Shown: positions 39,545 through 48,900, counted from the first letter of the stretch. The stretch: DNA of 64,000 nucleotides from Nitrosomonas halophila (GCF_900107165.1 NZ_FNOY01000004.1:30718-94717), one strand, 5' to 3'. Numbers and translations: made by a program. The notes: generated by a model not told the origin, from the sequence alone.

Positions 39545-41344
39545 CTAAAACATGAATTCAGTCCAGAAATAGGCATAGTTCATATTGCGGTCGACAGGAC
39601 TCTCGGGCGCATTCCGGGCAAAGGAACCGAATGCGAAGTGCATATACCCGGCCTGCAGAAACAAATTATCCAGCACCTGCAGCCGGGTCCGGATTTCCAG
39701 TGTATGCCCCAGAAAACTGCCAGATTGCCCACTGGGATCCCTGAGGCCGGTGCCCACCCAGGGCGCGGTCGGGTCTGCCAGCCAGTTGGCCCGATGCTGA
39801 AAGAAAATCCAATAACGATTGCTCGGTTGCACCAGCAGCCGGTAGCCGGAGGAAATCAGATTGTTTCGCTGAAAGGGGCCCAGAATGCCTGTCGGTGTCA
39901 ATTCAAACGAGCGCCGGCCATAGAGTATGTCGAAACCGGGTGAAGCATAATCAAACCGCATCAGAAACTGCGGCTTCCATGGATAATCAAAGGTATAGCC
40001 CAGCTCTCCATGGTGGAAATGGGCAAAATTGGCCAGCTCGCCGATTTTGCCGAACTGATAGTCGGATTCAATTTCAAATTCCCATTCCTTCACCCCACCA
40101 CGCTTGAAGAAGCGATAGCCCAGCATCGTGAAATCTCGGTACGGCCCTGGATTGGAGTGTCCGTGATAGCTCAATTCCGTACGCAGCCAGGGCACGGCAT
40201 CCAGGGAAGGCAGTGTCACATAGCTCCCCCATAAGAAATTCTCATTATCGTCCAGGAAAGGATTGAGCGCCCGTTCAAACTTATCGACTGGCCACACGGC
40301 AAAAGTATTAGACTGAAACCCACCCGGCTGACCCAATTTCCAATACAAGCCATCGAAGGCATTGGTCGTATTGCGGAAGTTATTGCGGGCAATCCACCGC
40401 CCGCGCCCCAAGTCCATATTGACGCGCCCCACTCGAATTTCCGAGGGCAAGCCGGTGCCAAAAAAATCCTTGAAAATCAGATCGAGATGCAATTGCTGAA
40501 TTTCGGTCTTATCGATGTGGGTGGTGCCCACATTGGAATCGGCGTGAGTAAGATACGCGCGTGAATCCTGCAATTCCACAGTCAAACGAAACGGGTCGAG
40601 AATATCCTTGATCGAAAAGAATAGCCGGGTCCGCAGGGCAAGTTGCTGATCCACCGCACGCAGGCCTCGCCGGAATTGGCCATTCATGTGCTCAAAGCGA
40701 GTACGATGTTCACCCCCAATGGTCAGCCAGCGGGGAAGATTGGCTTGTCTGGCGAAATAGCCGGGGCCTATTTGCACCTTATCCAGAATTTCGTCATAGA
40801 TCCCCAGACTTCTCGCATAAATGCCGATAAGCCGCTTGACCCGTTCCGCCCCCTCGGCCTCCTTGGCCTCCTTGGCTGACACTGCCGCCACCGGCTCAAT
40901 CTCTTCCACTCCCAGCAGCCGTTTGGTTCTTTCCGCGGGGCTCAATTCTTCGAGTTCGCGCCTTTCCCTCTCGCCCTCATCCAGCTGCAGCAGACGTTGC
41001 TGAACCTTCTCCGGGGGGAGTAACTGTTCGGCTTCAGCGGATACCGGGACCGCATCCAGACTCTCCGCTGCGGAGATGCTTTCTTCCATGTCAACCGGCG
41101 CGGCATCGGCCACAACATCATGACGCTCCAGCATATGCAACCATTCCAGCAGGGTTGAACGTTCCTGCTCCGGCGCGAGGGGTTTGGAATCTGTCGCCAC
41201 CTGCTCTTGAACAACCGCCCGCCTGGCAGGAAAGCCGGGTTTCTCCCCGGAATTGGAATCAGCAATTTGTGTATCGGGCAAATGCACACAGCCAGATGCC
41301 AGCAGCAGCGGCAACAGCACAGAACAGGCAATATTCTTTAACAT
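39545..41344 (-). CDS. Alginate-export-type outer-membrane protein with lipoprotein N-terminus
   Basis: A 599-residue protein from the ATG at 41344 (open frame to 41395). The start MLKNIACSVLLPLLLASGC looks like a lipoprotein signal. Then come about 180 residues rich in Glu and Arg (QQRLLQLDEGERERRELEELSPAERTKRLLGVEE), probably coiled coil. The C-terminal 400 residues match the alginate export barrel: IGGEHRTRFEHMNGQFRRG, LRTRLFFSI, VELQDSRAYL, RVGRVNMDLGRGRWIARNNFRNT. A lipidated, coiled-coil extension before an AlgE-type barrel is unusual and could act as a scaffold in the periplasm. Confidence 0.75.
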   Translation of the reverse strand: MLKNIACSVLLPLLLASGCVHLPDTQIADSNSGEKPGFPARRAVVQEQVATDSKPLAPEQERSTLLEWLHMLERHDVVADAAPVDMEESISAAESLDAVPVSAEAEQLLPPEKVQQRLLQLDEGERERRELEELSPAERTKRLLGVEEIEPVAAVSAKEAKEAEGAERVKRLIGIYARSLGIYDEILDKVQIGPGYFARQANLPRWLTIGGEHRTRFEHMNGQFRRGLRAVDQQLALRTRLFFSIKDILDPFRLTVELQDSRAYLTHADSNVGTTHIDKTEIQQLHLDLIFKDFFGTGLPSEIRVGRVNMDLGRGRWIARNNFRNTTNAFDGLYWKLGQPGGFQSNTFAVWPVDKFERALNPFLDDNENFLWGSYVTLPSLDAVPWLRTELSYHGHSNPGPYRDFTMLGYRFFKRGGVKEWEFEIESDYQFGKIGELANFAHFHHGELGYTFDYPWKPQFLMRFDYASPGFDILYGRRSFELTPTGILGPFQRNNLISSGYRLLVQPSNRYWIFFQHRANWLADPTAPWVGTGLRDPSGQSGSFLGHTLEIRTRLQVLDNLFLQAGYMHFAFGSFARNAPESPVDRNMNYAYFWTEFMF

Positions 41345-41637
41345 TGGATATCGAGAAGATGGGCGTCGCGCTCGGGCGGGCACCGAAAGCGTCATCGTTG
41401 ACGCCTATCTTGAATTGAAAGCACTATGGATATAATCAAAAGCCATTAAAAAACAGAACAGCTGCCAATAACTATACTCCATGTTATATCCTATTGTCGA
41501 TGACGCACGCGCGGCATGGCCGCTTCGAACCGGAAAAGGGCAGCGTCCGCTGACTGGATTATTTTCCATATCAAAATGACAGGATTCACGCCATCAAAAA
41601 CCGGCAATTATATTGCTGGCAGTCATCCCGCCCGGCA

Positions 41638-42141
41638 CTACAAGACCACCGGCTTATCGAGCAGCGCGTTCCTGTCATGCGGAGACTTCTCTTCCGGAAA
41701 ATGCTTTCGCAATACCTGGCCAACCCTGTCGATGCCCATGACCACTCCCGCTTCAAATTGCTTTTGCCGGAAAAATGCCTCGACTTCATGGCAGAGGGTT
41801 TCCCAGCCCTGCTCGCCAATCACCGCATGAATGCCGCGGTCCGCCACAATCTCAATATCGTGATCAGCCACCAGCAAATAAATCAATACCCCATTATTGT
41901 GGGGCGTATCCCACACTCCCAGCAAAGAAAACAACTCCAGCGCGCGTTCCCGGGCGGTTTGCCCTTTGAGCAGAGGCGTAAAATTCAACGCTGCTTCTAC
42001 TGCAAACACAATCTCACCACTATGCCCGGTTTCTGCCTGGCTGATGCTTTGTTCGATAACATCCAGGGATGCCTGCGGAAACATTCTCCTGACCGCCAAT
42101 TGGCCGGTCACAAGATGCCGCACCATGCGCATGATATTCAT
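41638..42141 (-). CDS. TPM-domain protein (second of a pair)
   Basis: A 167-residue protein with the TPM (DUF477) fold: ISQAETGHSGEIVFAVEAAL, RALELFSLLGVWDTPHNNGVLIYLLVADHDIEIVADRGIHA. No signal peptide is evident, so it is likely cytoplasmic or anchored via its partner. Its ATG directly abuts the stop codon of the preceding TPM gene (TAGATG), which indicates tight coupling. TPM proteins have been linked to phosphatase activity and to photosystem repair in plants; their bacterial role is open. Confidence 0.85.
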   Translation of the reverse strand: MNIMRMVRHLVTGQLAVRRMFPQASLDVIEQSISQAETGHSGEIVFAVEAALNFTPLLKGQTARERALELFSLLGVWDTPHNNGVLIYLLVADHDIEIVADRGIHAVIGEQGWETLCHEVEAFFRQKQFEAGVVMGIDRVGQVLRKHFPEEKSPHDRNALLDKPVVL

Positions 42142-43032
42142 CTACCATCTCCCCGAGGCGCCACCGCCTCCGAATCCTCCACCACCCCCGCCGAAACCTC
42201 CACCAAAACCACCCCGGCTACCGCCTGTCCAGCGCCCATGCGCGCCCCGATAAATGCCTCGATTGAGGCTACCAGTCAGGCTGAAAACAAAAACCGCAAC
42301 CGCGAGCAGAATGGCCATCGCCAGAGAAGTGAATATCAACCAAACAATCACCCCCGCCATGCCACCAGTGACCGTGGCACCAGGAAGTCTGCCCAGACTG
42401 GCCTGCAATATCCTGCCAAGCACCAGAAATATAACCAGGATTGGCAACAGACTATCCGGAGCCAGGTTCATCTCCCCGGAAACATCGGCCCCGCGTTTGG
42501 ATACCGGTGCTGGCAAGGGCTCTCCTTCGATCACATTGATGATGCCTTGAATGCCTGCCTCTATTCCTTTTGCATATTTTCCAGATCGAAATTCGGGCAC
42601 GATAATTTCATCAATAATGCGGCGAGCTATTGCATCAGGCAGCGCACCCTCCAAACCATACCCAACCTCGATACGCAGCGATCTGTCCTGCTTTGCGATC
42701 AACAGCAAAATGCCATCGTCTACGCCTTTGCGACCAAGCCGCCAGTTCTCGGCAACGCGTATCGCATATTGCTCGATGGTTTCCGGCTGGGTTGTCGGAA
42801 TAATCAGCACCGCCAGCTGGCTGCCTTTCTCCGCCTCGAATTTCGCCAGCAACTTTTCCAGCCGCTTGGTTTCTTGACTGGCAAGTGTCGCCGTCAAGTC
42901 TGTCACTCGTGATTTGAGAGCGGGAACGGTCACTTCTGCAGCGCACAATGTTGCCAGGCATAACAACCCAACAAGCAACAGCAGTTGATGACGATTAGGT
43001 ATGATTTTCACGCAATGCATGCAACAATCCAA
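42142..43032 (-). CDS. TPM-domain membrane protein, YgcG type
   Basis: A 296-residue protein. A signal peptide (LLLLVGLLCLATLCAAE) leads to a periplasmic TPM domain (LTATLASQETKRLEKLLAKFE, QLAVLIIPTTQPETIEQYAIRV, RSLRIEVGYGLEGALPDAIA). Two transmembrane helices follow, and the tail is Gly-rich and ends GGFGGGGASGRW, the hallmark of YgcG-type proteins. A second ATG at 43020 is a possible start. It is placed downstream of lemA, a common neighbourhood; a 161-bp repeat now lies between them. Confidence 0.88.
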   Translation of the reverse strand: MDCCMHCVKIIPNRHQLLLLVGLLCLATLCAAEVTVPALKSRVTDLTATLASQETKRLEKLLAKFEAEKGSQLAVLIIPTTQPETIEQYAIRVAENWRLGRKGVDDGILLLIAKQDRSLRIEVGYGLEGALPDAIARRIIDEIIVPEFRSGKYAKGIEAGIQGIINVIEGEPLPAPVSKRGADVSGEMNLAPDSLLPILVIFLVLGRILQASLGRLPGATVTGGMAGVIVWLIFTSLAMAILLAVAVFVFSLTGSLNRGIYRGAHGRWTGGSRGGFGGGFGGGGGGFGGGGASGRW

Positions 43033-43092
43033 TCTATATTCCGGAAGAATTTAGTAGTAGCCTTTTCCTGACTCTGTCCTGAAAGCAGGCTA

Positions 43093-43253
43093 GGAGGCTG
43101 TCCGAGAATAGACTGATCTACTGCGGACGAACCTGCCGGGCTGGATTTTTCGATCCTTTTCGTTGAATAGAACCACTATTCGCCTCAAATGATCGAAAAA
43201 TCCCGCTCAGCCAGCTTCGCCCTCGCTACGATCGCCATTCTCGGACAGCCTCC
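43093..43253. repeat. 161-bp MITE-like element (GGAGGCTGTCCGAGAAT family), copy B
   Basis: Terminal inverted repeats GGAGGCTGTCCGAGAAT and ATTCTCGGACAGCCTCC flanked by TA (43091-43092 and 43254-43255). The same length as copy A at 18807-18967, with only a few differences. It lies between lemA and the TPM gene and supplies the G of the lemA stop codon TAG (43255-43253, minus strand). Confidence 0.9.
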
Positions 43254-43846
43254 TAATTAAATTCAACCTTGGGTGGAATCGAGAGTTCTTTTTCGTTCTC
43301 GACCGTGAAACTCGGTTTGAGTTGAAAACCAAACATCCTGGCTGTGAGGTTGCTCGGAAAGGAACGTACGGTAACGTTGTACTCCTGTACAGCCTTGATA
43401 TAGCGATTGCGCGCGACGGTGATACGGTTCTCGGTTCCTTCGAGCTGTGCCTGCAAATCACGGAAATTGGCATCCGATTTGAGCTGGGGATAATTCTCCG
43501 CCACCACCAGCAAACGCGCCAGGGCACTCGACAATTCACCCTGCACGCTCTGGAATCTGGCAAAGGCTTCCGGGTCGTTGATAAGCTCAGGCGTCGCCTG
43601 GATATTGCCGACCTTTGAACGGGCATTTGTCACACCCAGCAAGACTTCTTTCTCTTGCGCAGCAAATCCTTTGACAACATTCACCAGATTGGGAATCAAG
43701 TCGGCACGGCGCTGATATTGATTCAGCACCTCTGCCCAACTGGCTGTGATCTGCTCGTCGGTGGACTGTAATGTATTGTAACCACAGCCACCCAGCGCCA
43801 GCGTCACAAGCAGCATCAAAACAAGCAAAGCATTATGCATAATCAT
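43253..43846 (-). CDS. lemA: LemA family protein
   Basis: A 197-residue membrane-anchored protein. The N-terminal hydrophobic segment ends LALGGCGYNTLQ, which may act as a lipoprotein signal. The helical LemA core is clear: SWAEVLNQYQRRADLIPNLVNVVKGFAAQEKEVL, VQGELSSALARLLVVAENYPQLKSDANFRDLQAQLEGTENRI and NVTVRSFPSNL. LemA proteins are four-helix proteins often encoded with TPM proteins, as here. The normal C-terminal end (PKVEFN) is kept because a repeat element sits exactly at the stop codon. Confidence 0.92.
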   Translation of the reverse strand: MIMHNALLVLMLLVTLALGGCGYNTLQSTDEQITASWAEVLNQYQRRADLIPNLVNVVKGFAAQEKEVLLGVTNARSKVGNIQATPELINDPEAFARFQSVQGELSSALARLLVVAENYPQLKSDANFRDLQAQLEGTENRITVARNRYIKAVQEYNVTVRSFPSNLTARMFGFQLKPSFTVENEKELSIPPKVEFN

Positions 43847-44083
43847 TCCCCTGAAAAAATTAAAGCCTCATGAACGCGAACAGACATGACAATTATAACC
43901 CTGCGCACCGTCATGCAAAGACTCATCCCGAATCTGTGCATGCTCGAAGGAAACGCCGAGCCCACATGCGCGAGGAAACTGAAACCATGTAGAATGAACT
44001 GATAAAGCATTCCGGTCGTCAACCGTCACCGGTCTTTGCACGTTCAATCAACTTCTGCAATCCACCCCAAAGGCAGTTCACCG

Positions 44084-45547
44084 ATGCAACCCTACAGCGA
44101 ACGTCCTGATCCCAGCTTGTTGCTGGCACCCAAAATCAGTCAAATACTCGAACAGCGGCGTACGCATGAAGCACGCGCCGCCCTGGCCGAATTGGCCATG
44201 CCCGAAATCGTCGATTTACTCGTCGCGCTCGCACCACAGCACCGGGCCATGGCCTTTCGCTTGCTTGCACGCGAGATGGCAGCAGATGCCTTCACCGAGC
44301 TGCCCGCACAGATCCAGCAACAGCTCCTGGATGAACTGAGCAACGAACAACTTGCCCAGCTGTTCAACGAAATGGATCCGGACGATCGCGCCGAGCTGTT
44401 CGACGAAATGCCCGGCCAGCTTGTCACGCAGCTACTGGCCATGATGCGCCCCGAGGAACGCCGCAGCACTCGAGCGATTCTCGGTTATCCGGCCGACAGC
44501 GTGGGCCGCCTGATGACGCCTGAGTTTCTCACGCTCAAACCGGACTGGACTGTCCAGCAAGGATTGGGGCATATCCGCCAGTATGGCAGGGACGCCGAAA
44601 CCGTGGATATCCTGTATGTCGTCGACAAACATGGCCGGCTGCTCGACGACATCCGTATCCGTGAACTGTTGTTGGCCGATCTGACCACCCAAATCGAATC
44701 TCTCATGGATACCAGCGCAGCCTGGCTCGATGCCCACGATGACCGTGAAGCAGCGGTCCGCATGATGGAACGCTACGATATAGCCGTCCTGCCCGTACTG
44801 GATCGCGATCATGTACTGGTCGGCATCGTGACGTTCGACGATGTTGCCGACGTGGCGGAAGAAGAAACCACCGAGGATATCCATAAGGGTGCCGCCGTAG
44901 CTCCCCTGGAAATGAGTTATGGCGAAACCTCGGCAAGTGCGTTGTTTCGCAAGCGCATCCCATGGTTACTGGTACTGGTATTGATCAACCTTGGCTCATC
45001 GAGTGTAATCGAATTTTTCGAGGAGACACTCCAATCGATGATCGCTTTGGCTTTCTTCATTCCATTACTGATCGACACAGGCGGCAACACCGGTTCACAA
45101 TCGGCGACCATTATGGTTCGCGCCATTGCTACCGGCGATCTCGAGCTCAAGCAATGGTTGCGCACGGTCGGCAAGGAACTATCAGTCGGCATCACGCTTG
45201 GTGTCGCCATGGGCGTGGCCGGCGGCATGCTCGGTCTGATCCGTGGCGGCTGGGAACTTGGTCTGATCGTTGGCCTGTCAATGGTCTGCATCGTCATCAC
45301 CACCAATCTTGTTGGGGCGTCGCTGCCTTTCATCCTCAGCAAACTGCATATCGACCCGGCAGTGGCCAGCAGTCCACTGATCACTTCCATCGCCGACATC
45401 ACAGGCTTGATCATTTACTTCATGTTTGCAAACTGGCTGATCGGTTCACTCCCAACCGGCACAGCACTTGATGAAGTAGCAGCAGCTGTTGACACAACCC
45501 TGTCATGCGTTCCCTGCTGGCTAACAAACGGTTCAGGTCGTGGCTAG
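44084..45547 (+). CDS. mgtE: Magnesium transporter MgtE
   Basis: A 487-residue magnesium channel from the ATG at 44084 (a TTG start 16 codons upstream is possible). The N-terminal superhelical domain (LAELAMPEIVDLLVAL, FNEMDPDDRAELFDEM), a CBS pair (GRLMTPEFLTLKPDWTVQQGLGHIR, YDIAVLPVLDRDHVLVGIVTFDDV) and five membrane helices (LIDTGGNTGSQSATIMVRAIATGDL is the signature) are in the standard order. The last 15 residues, with VPCWLTNGSGRG, look atypical and may reflect a late frameshift or an unconserved tail. No magnesium riboswitch was recognised upstream. Confidence 0.92.
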   Translation: MQPYSERPDPSLLLAPKISQILEQRRTHEARAALAELAMPEIVDLLVALAPQHRAMAFRLLAREMAADAFTELPAQIQQQLLDELSNEQLAQLFNEMDPDDRAELFDEMPGQLVTQLLAMMRPEERRSTRAILGYPADSVGRLMTPEFLTLKPDWTVQQGLGHIRQYGRDAETVDILYVVDKHGRLLDDIRIRELLLADLTTQIESLMDTSAAWLDAHDDREAAVRMMERYDIAVLPVLDRDHVLVGIVTFDDVADVAEEETTEDIHKGAAVAPLEMSYGETSASALFRKRIPWLLVLVLINLGSSSVIEFFEETLQSMIALAFFIPLLIDTGGNTGSQSATIMVRAIATGDLELKQWLRTVGKELSVGITLGVAMGVAGGMLGLIRGGWELGLIVGLSMVCIVITTNLVGASLPFILSKLHIDPAVASSPLITSIADITGLIIYFMFANWLIGSLPTGTALDEVAAAVDTTLSCVPCWLTNGSGRG

Positions 45548-45629
45548 CACGACGACCTAACCTTACTCGTTAGAAATTGGATAGGGGGCATATATCGTCG
45601 CCAGCGCAGCCAGAGCAGTTTATGCTAAT

Positions 45630-46025
45630 TCAGCCACGGCTCAACCGCATGCCCAAGCCATGCCCCAACCAGACAGCAAGCATGCTCAGCATCAGCGTAA
45701 GCGCCGAATACAGCGCCGCCACGCCGGCTTGACCGCTCTCAATCAGCTGCAAGGTTTGCAAGCTGAAAAAAGAAAAGGTGGTAAACCCGCCACAAAAACC
45801 CGCCATGGCAAACTGCCGCAAAGCCGGGCTCAGATAAAAACGGCCTTCCGGGGCCGTAATGGTGGCCAGGAAACCGATCAGAAACGATCCGATGAGATTC
45901 ACCAGCAGCACACCCAGCGGAAAATCCGGACCATACCATTGCTGCACACCATTGGTCACGGCGACCCGAAACACCCCGCCCACTCCAGCACCCAGCGCGA
46001 CTGACAAAGCAATTTTCACGATCAC
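45630..46025 (-). CDS. crcB: Fluoride channel CrcB/Fluc (copy 2)
   Basis: A 131-residue protein with four transmembrane helices. Fluc signatures: GAGVGGVFRVAVTN, VLLVNLIGSFLIGFL and the TTFS filter region GFCGGFTTFSFFSLQT. It exports fluoride as an antiparallel dimer. It lies at the end of a crcB-DUF190-crcB cluster. The two CrcB proteins differ considerably, so heterodimers are possible. Confidence 0.88.
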   Translation of the reverse strand: MIVKIALSVALGAGVGGVFRVAVTNGVQQWYGPDFPLGVLLVNLIGSFLIGFLATITAPEGRFYLSPALRQFAMAGFCGGFTTFSFFSLQTLQLIESGQAGVAALYSALTLMLSMLAVWLGHGLGMRLSRG

Positions 46026-46039
46026 TCAACCTGCATCAA

Positions 46040-46390
46040 TCAATCGCGCGGCTTCTCCGAACTGGCCCGATACCGAATGATTTCGACCGACTCCAGCGTA
46101 ATCAGGCCATCCAGCACCATTCCATCCAGCTCCGGCAAAAAGGACTGAATCTTCTCATCGGTATCGACAATTTCGATAATCAATGGCAGATCTTCAGACA
46201 ATCGCAATATCTTCGCTGTATGCAAACAGCTGCTGGCACCGAATCCCATTGCCCCCCGCAATACCGTGGCACCGGCCAGTCCCTTCTCCCGTGCTTTGAG
46301 CACGATGGCCTCATAAAGCGGCCCATGACCCCATCGGTCGCTTTCACCAATAAAAATTCGCAGCAGTTTCCCCGGTCCGTTCTCTTTCAT
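46040..46390 (-). CDS. DUF190 PII-like protein
   Basis: A 116-residue DUF190 protein: LLRIFIGESDRWGHGPLYEAIVLKAREKGLAGATVLRGAMGFGAS and DLPLIIEIVDTDEKIQSFLPELDGMV. DUF190 proteins adopt a PII-like ferredoxin fold and are regularly encoded between or beside crcB genes; they are thought to modulate fluoride export. The gene is 14 bases upstream of crcB copy 2 and 31 bases downstream of copy 1. Confidence 0.87.
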   Translation of the reverse strand: MKENGPGKLLRIFIGESDRWGHGPLYEAIVLKAREKGLAGATVLRGAMGFGASSCLHTAKILRLSEDLPLIIEIVDTDEKIQSFLPELDGMVLDGLITLESVEIIRYRASSEKPRD

Positions 46391-46421
46391 GGCTCACCCA
46401 GTTGATTCAGCATGGATTGTT

Positions 46422-46817
46422 TCACCAGACGCTGCTCCCCAGCGCTGCACCGGCAAAAACTGCTCCCAAGCATAAAAAATAAGTGCCGAACAGATTCATG
46501 CCAGCCTCACGCCACTCGCCCTCCTGCAGCAAATTAAAGGTATTGAGCGTAAACGAAGAAACCGTCGTATAGCCGCCCAGTACCCCGAGCATCAGGAAAT
46601 CGCGCAGCATGTCATGCCCGGCAAGCGACATGCCTTCCGATGGAAAGCGCCACACGAGGCCAATCAACAAAGCGCCCGTAACGTTCACCACCATCGTTCC
46701 GACCGGAAATCGCTCACCTAACCGCCGAGCAATGAACCCGCCCAGCAGGTAGCGGCACAAGCCGCCGATCGCGCTACCGCCAAAGGTAATGAGTAATAAA
46801 AGGGTCCAGTTATCCAT
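46422..46817 (-). CDS. crcB: Fluoride channel CrcB/Fluc (copy 1)
   Basis: A 131-residue protein with the Fluc motifs GGSAIGGLCRYLLGGF, GTMVVNVTGALLIGLV and GVLGGYTTVSSFTLNTF. The last holds a TTVS variant of the TTFS region. It is the first gene of the cluster. The 168 bases upstream were inspected for a fluoride riboswitch; a loose GATGG...GCGTTACCGC resemblance was seen but is too weak to call. Confidence 0.88.
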   Translation of the reverse strand: MDNWTLLLLITFGGSAIGGLCRYLLGGFIARRLGERFPVGTMVVNVTGALLIGLVWRFPSEGMSLAGHDMLRDFLMLGVLGGYTTVSSFTLNTFNLLQEGEWREAGMNLFGTYFLCLGAVFAGAALGSSVW

Positions 46818-46985
46818 AACTTCTGAATAGCAATCCTCGCGGTAACGCCGGTTGCGCCCATCGGATCACTGAATACTCGATCCGCCTGCATGCTAGCACA
46901 TATACTTCGGCAAAGGACGCGACAGTCCACTCCAAAACCAGTTTAAATCCGGCAAGATGCTTGGGAGCAGCGCCACCCCGTTAAT

Positions 46986-47456
46986 TCAGAACCAACGCCT
47001 GACTCTAGCTTGATAGGCAAGATAAGAATCGCCAAATCTTGCCGTAAGATGCGCCTCTTCATGGCGGATGACGCCATAATGCAGCAGCAGCCAGACCAGG
47101 GGTGCGAATAACAATGGCCACCAGGTAGCCAATATCATCGATGCGCCGACCAGGATGAACCAGTCACCCAGGTAAATCGGATTGCGACTGTAGCGAAATG
47201 GCCCAGTGGTGCAAAGACTGGTGGCGGCCTTATAGGGATTGACGGTAGTATGGTGCAACCAGCAGGTAACGAGCGTCCACGCGAGCAATACTGCCCCCAA
47301 GCCCGCCACCAGCCAACCCAACAACGGCGCCAGACCTCCCCATTCCCAGGATAACGGATGCGAATTGCGATCGAGCCACCAGCCACTCAGGACGGCAGCA
47401 GCATAGGGTACAGGAGGCAAAATCAAAGTACGGGGGCGATGAAAGTGATGCGTCAT
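46986..47456 (-). CDS. Isoprenylcysteine carboxyl methyltransferase family protein
   Basis: A 156-residue membrane protein with about four helices. The C-terminal half has the SAM-dependent ICMT/PEMT-type motifs GPFRYSRNPIYLGDWFILVG and VIRHEEAHLTARFGDSYLAYQARVRRWF, where the RNP-Y and HEE-FG-Y residues are conserved. In bacteria the substrate (a lipid or small thiol) is usually unknown. It stands alone; nothing in the neighbourhood tells its role. Confidence 0.85.
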   Translation of the reverse strand: MTHHFHRPRTLILPPVPYAAAVLSGWWLDRNSHPLSWEWGGLAPLLGWLVAGLGAVLLAWTLVTCWLHHTTVNPYKAATSLCTTGPFRYSRNPIYLGDWFILVGASMILATWWPLLFAPLVWLLLHYGVIRHEEAHLTARFGDSYLAYQARVRRWF

Positions 47457-47689
47457 GACAATTCAAATCAACTGGAAAAAGTACATGACAGAAAAGACCT
47501 TAGAGCAGCCCAATCGTTCATAGTATGCCGCTCGGGACAATTCCTCGCCGATTTCAGGATGCGTCAACAAAACTGAAACAGATCAGAGAAACATCAAACA
47601 ATGCGAGGCGGGCAGGATTTCAACGACAAGAACCTGGGAACAATAAAATTCTGCCGAATAACAGGCAAGATCGCTTATGCAACGATTAT

Positions 47690-47765
<76 letters not shown>

Positions 47766-47816
47766 TCGGGATACATACTGATTATTACCAAAGCTGTACA
47801 AATGAAACAGCCTGGA

Positions 47817-47893
47817 TGGCGCGCCCGGCAGGATTCGAACCCACGACCCCTTGGTTCGTAGCCAAGTACTCTATCCAACTGAGCTACGGGCGC
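47817..47893 (-). tRNA. tRNA-Arg (ACG)
   Basis: 77 bases with encoded CCA. Acceptor GCGCCCG pairs with CGGGCGC; D-arm AGCTCAGTTGGATAGAG; anticodon loop CTACGAA gives ACG (read as ICG); T-arm GGGTTCGAATCC. Probably co-transcribed with tRNA-Phe. Confidence 0.96.
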
Positions 47894-48259
47894 AGTTACT
47901 GCAACGAGAATCGTCCATCGACTTCCTCTCGTGACTCCTAAAAAACGCTGACTCAACTTCAATCCATCTGGCCAGTCAATCTATCTCTGCGTTTTCTTTG
48001 CTGATGCCAGAAAGCTGTGCATGATGTTACATTCGGGCATTTTTGTCAAGGATCAAACGCAGTTCTATTCGAATAAATTAACCCATACTGCGACACCCGC
48101 TCAGCGGAACAAAGAAAATCATGCACCTGTACAGTTTTCCGCTGGATGTCTAGCTGCCCCCAGCAACCCGGGAATAATTTAGCGGCTTGAAGAAAATTGC
48201 ACGATGCATGGTGTACATGCTCAGTGACAATCACCAATTACCCCAGCCATCAAAACGGC
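47894..48259. other. Non-coding region between tRNA-Arg and the DUF4124 gene
   Basis: About 365 bases holding the tRNA promoter near 48021-48049. The remainder shows no gene, repeat or clear terminator. Confidence 0.5.
48021..48049 (-). promoter_or_regulatory. Candidate sigma-70 promoter of the tRNA-Arg/tRNA-Phe operon
   Basis: On the minus strand TTGACA (48049-48044) is followed by 17 bases and CATCAT (48026-48021). The -35 is perfect and the -10 has four of six consensus bases. It would start a transcript with a leader of about 120 bases. Confidence 0.5.
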
Positions 48260-48751
48260 TCACTCATTCTTCAATGCGTTCAGCTCGGTGATCAGTGCCC
48301 GGATATTGCGTCTATGCAAAACTGCTCGGGTACGAAGCGAAAGCAGCTCGTCGTTGCCTGACTGCACATCCCCTTGCACCTGCGGCTGCGGATTGTGGTG
48401 CATCTTGCCAAGTGTCTGCAACACATTCTCCAACAAGCGGGTCTCAGCTGCCAGCTCCAGTTTGAGCATCTGGTAGTGATGCGCATCCCGCGGCCACTGC
48501 GCTGGTGAATGGCCGCCTGTATGATCGCCAGGCCGAGGGACGACGGCAGCCGATTGTGCGGCTTGCAGCGAGTTGGCTGCTGGCTTCTCCCTATCCCGTC
48601 GAGATTCTGCCGCACCCAGGACAAGTATATTGGTATAGGTCACATGCCCCCGCTCATCCACCAGCTTATAGATACCCGATGCGCAACCCACTGCGGGGGT
48701 GCTGGCTATTGCGAAACCCATTAGCGTCACGATTGATTGTACTGGCTTCAT
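48260..48751 (-). CDS. DUF4124 domain protein
   Basis: A 163-residue exported protein. A signal peptide (MKPVQSIVTLMGFAIASTPAVG) precedes the short DUF4124 motif GIYKLVDERGHVTYTNI. The middle is low-complexity with a His-rich PRPGDHTGGHSPAQ stretch, and the C-terminus (LAAETRLLENVL ... RRNIRALITELNAL) is helical, probably coiled coil. DUF4124 proteins are periplasmic and uncharacterised; in many proteobacteria they are encoded next to glnA, as here. Confidence 0.8.
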   Translation of the reverse strand: MKPVQSIVTLMGFAIASTPAVGCASGIYKLVDERGHVTYTNILVLGAAESRRDREKPAANSLQAAQSAAVVPRPGDHTGGHSPAQWPRDAHHYQMLKLELAAETRLLENVLQTLGKMHHNPQPQVQGDVQSGNDELLSLRTRAVLHRRNIRALITELNALKNE

Positions 48752-48900
48752 GAAACGGCTCCTCCCCCTGACAGCAGCTTCAAGACATTGCCTTGGTCTT
48801 GGAATCGCAGCCGAGCAGGCTCAAGTGCACGGTCTTCAAGTCCCCATGGCAAGGCCACCACACAGCTTGGAGACCCTTAAAGCAGCGGCAATACCATTTT

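Noticed and set aside
41677..42912. 411-codon plus-strand frame opposite the two TPM genes
   Set aside because: Antisense to two recognised genes; residues are low in normal protein motifs and rich in His/Gln/Arg from reverse reading.
46818..46985. Possible fluoride riboswitch upstream of the first crcB
   Set aside because: A GATGG and a GCGTTACCGC stretch can be picked out, but the required pseudoknot pairings and spacing could not be recognised.
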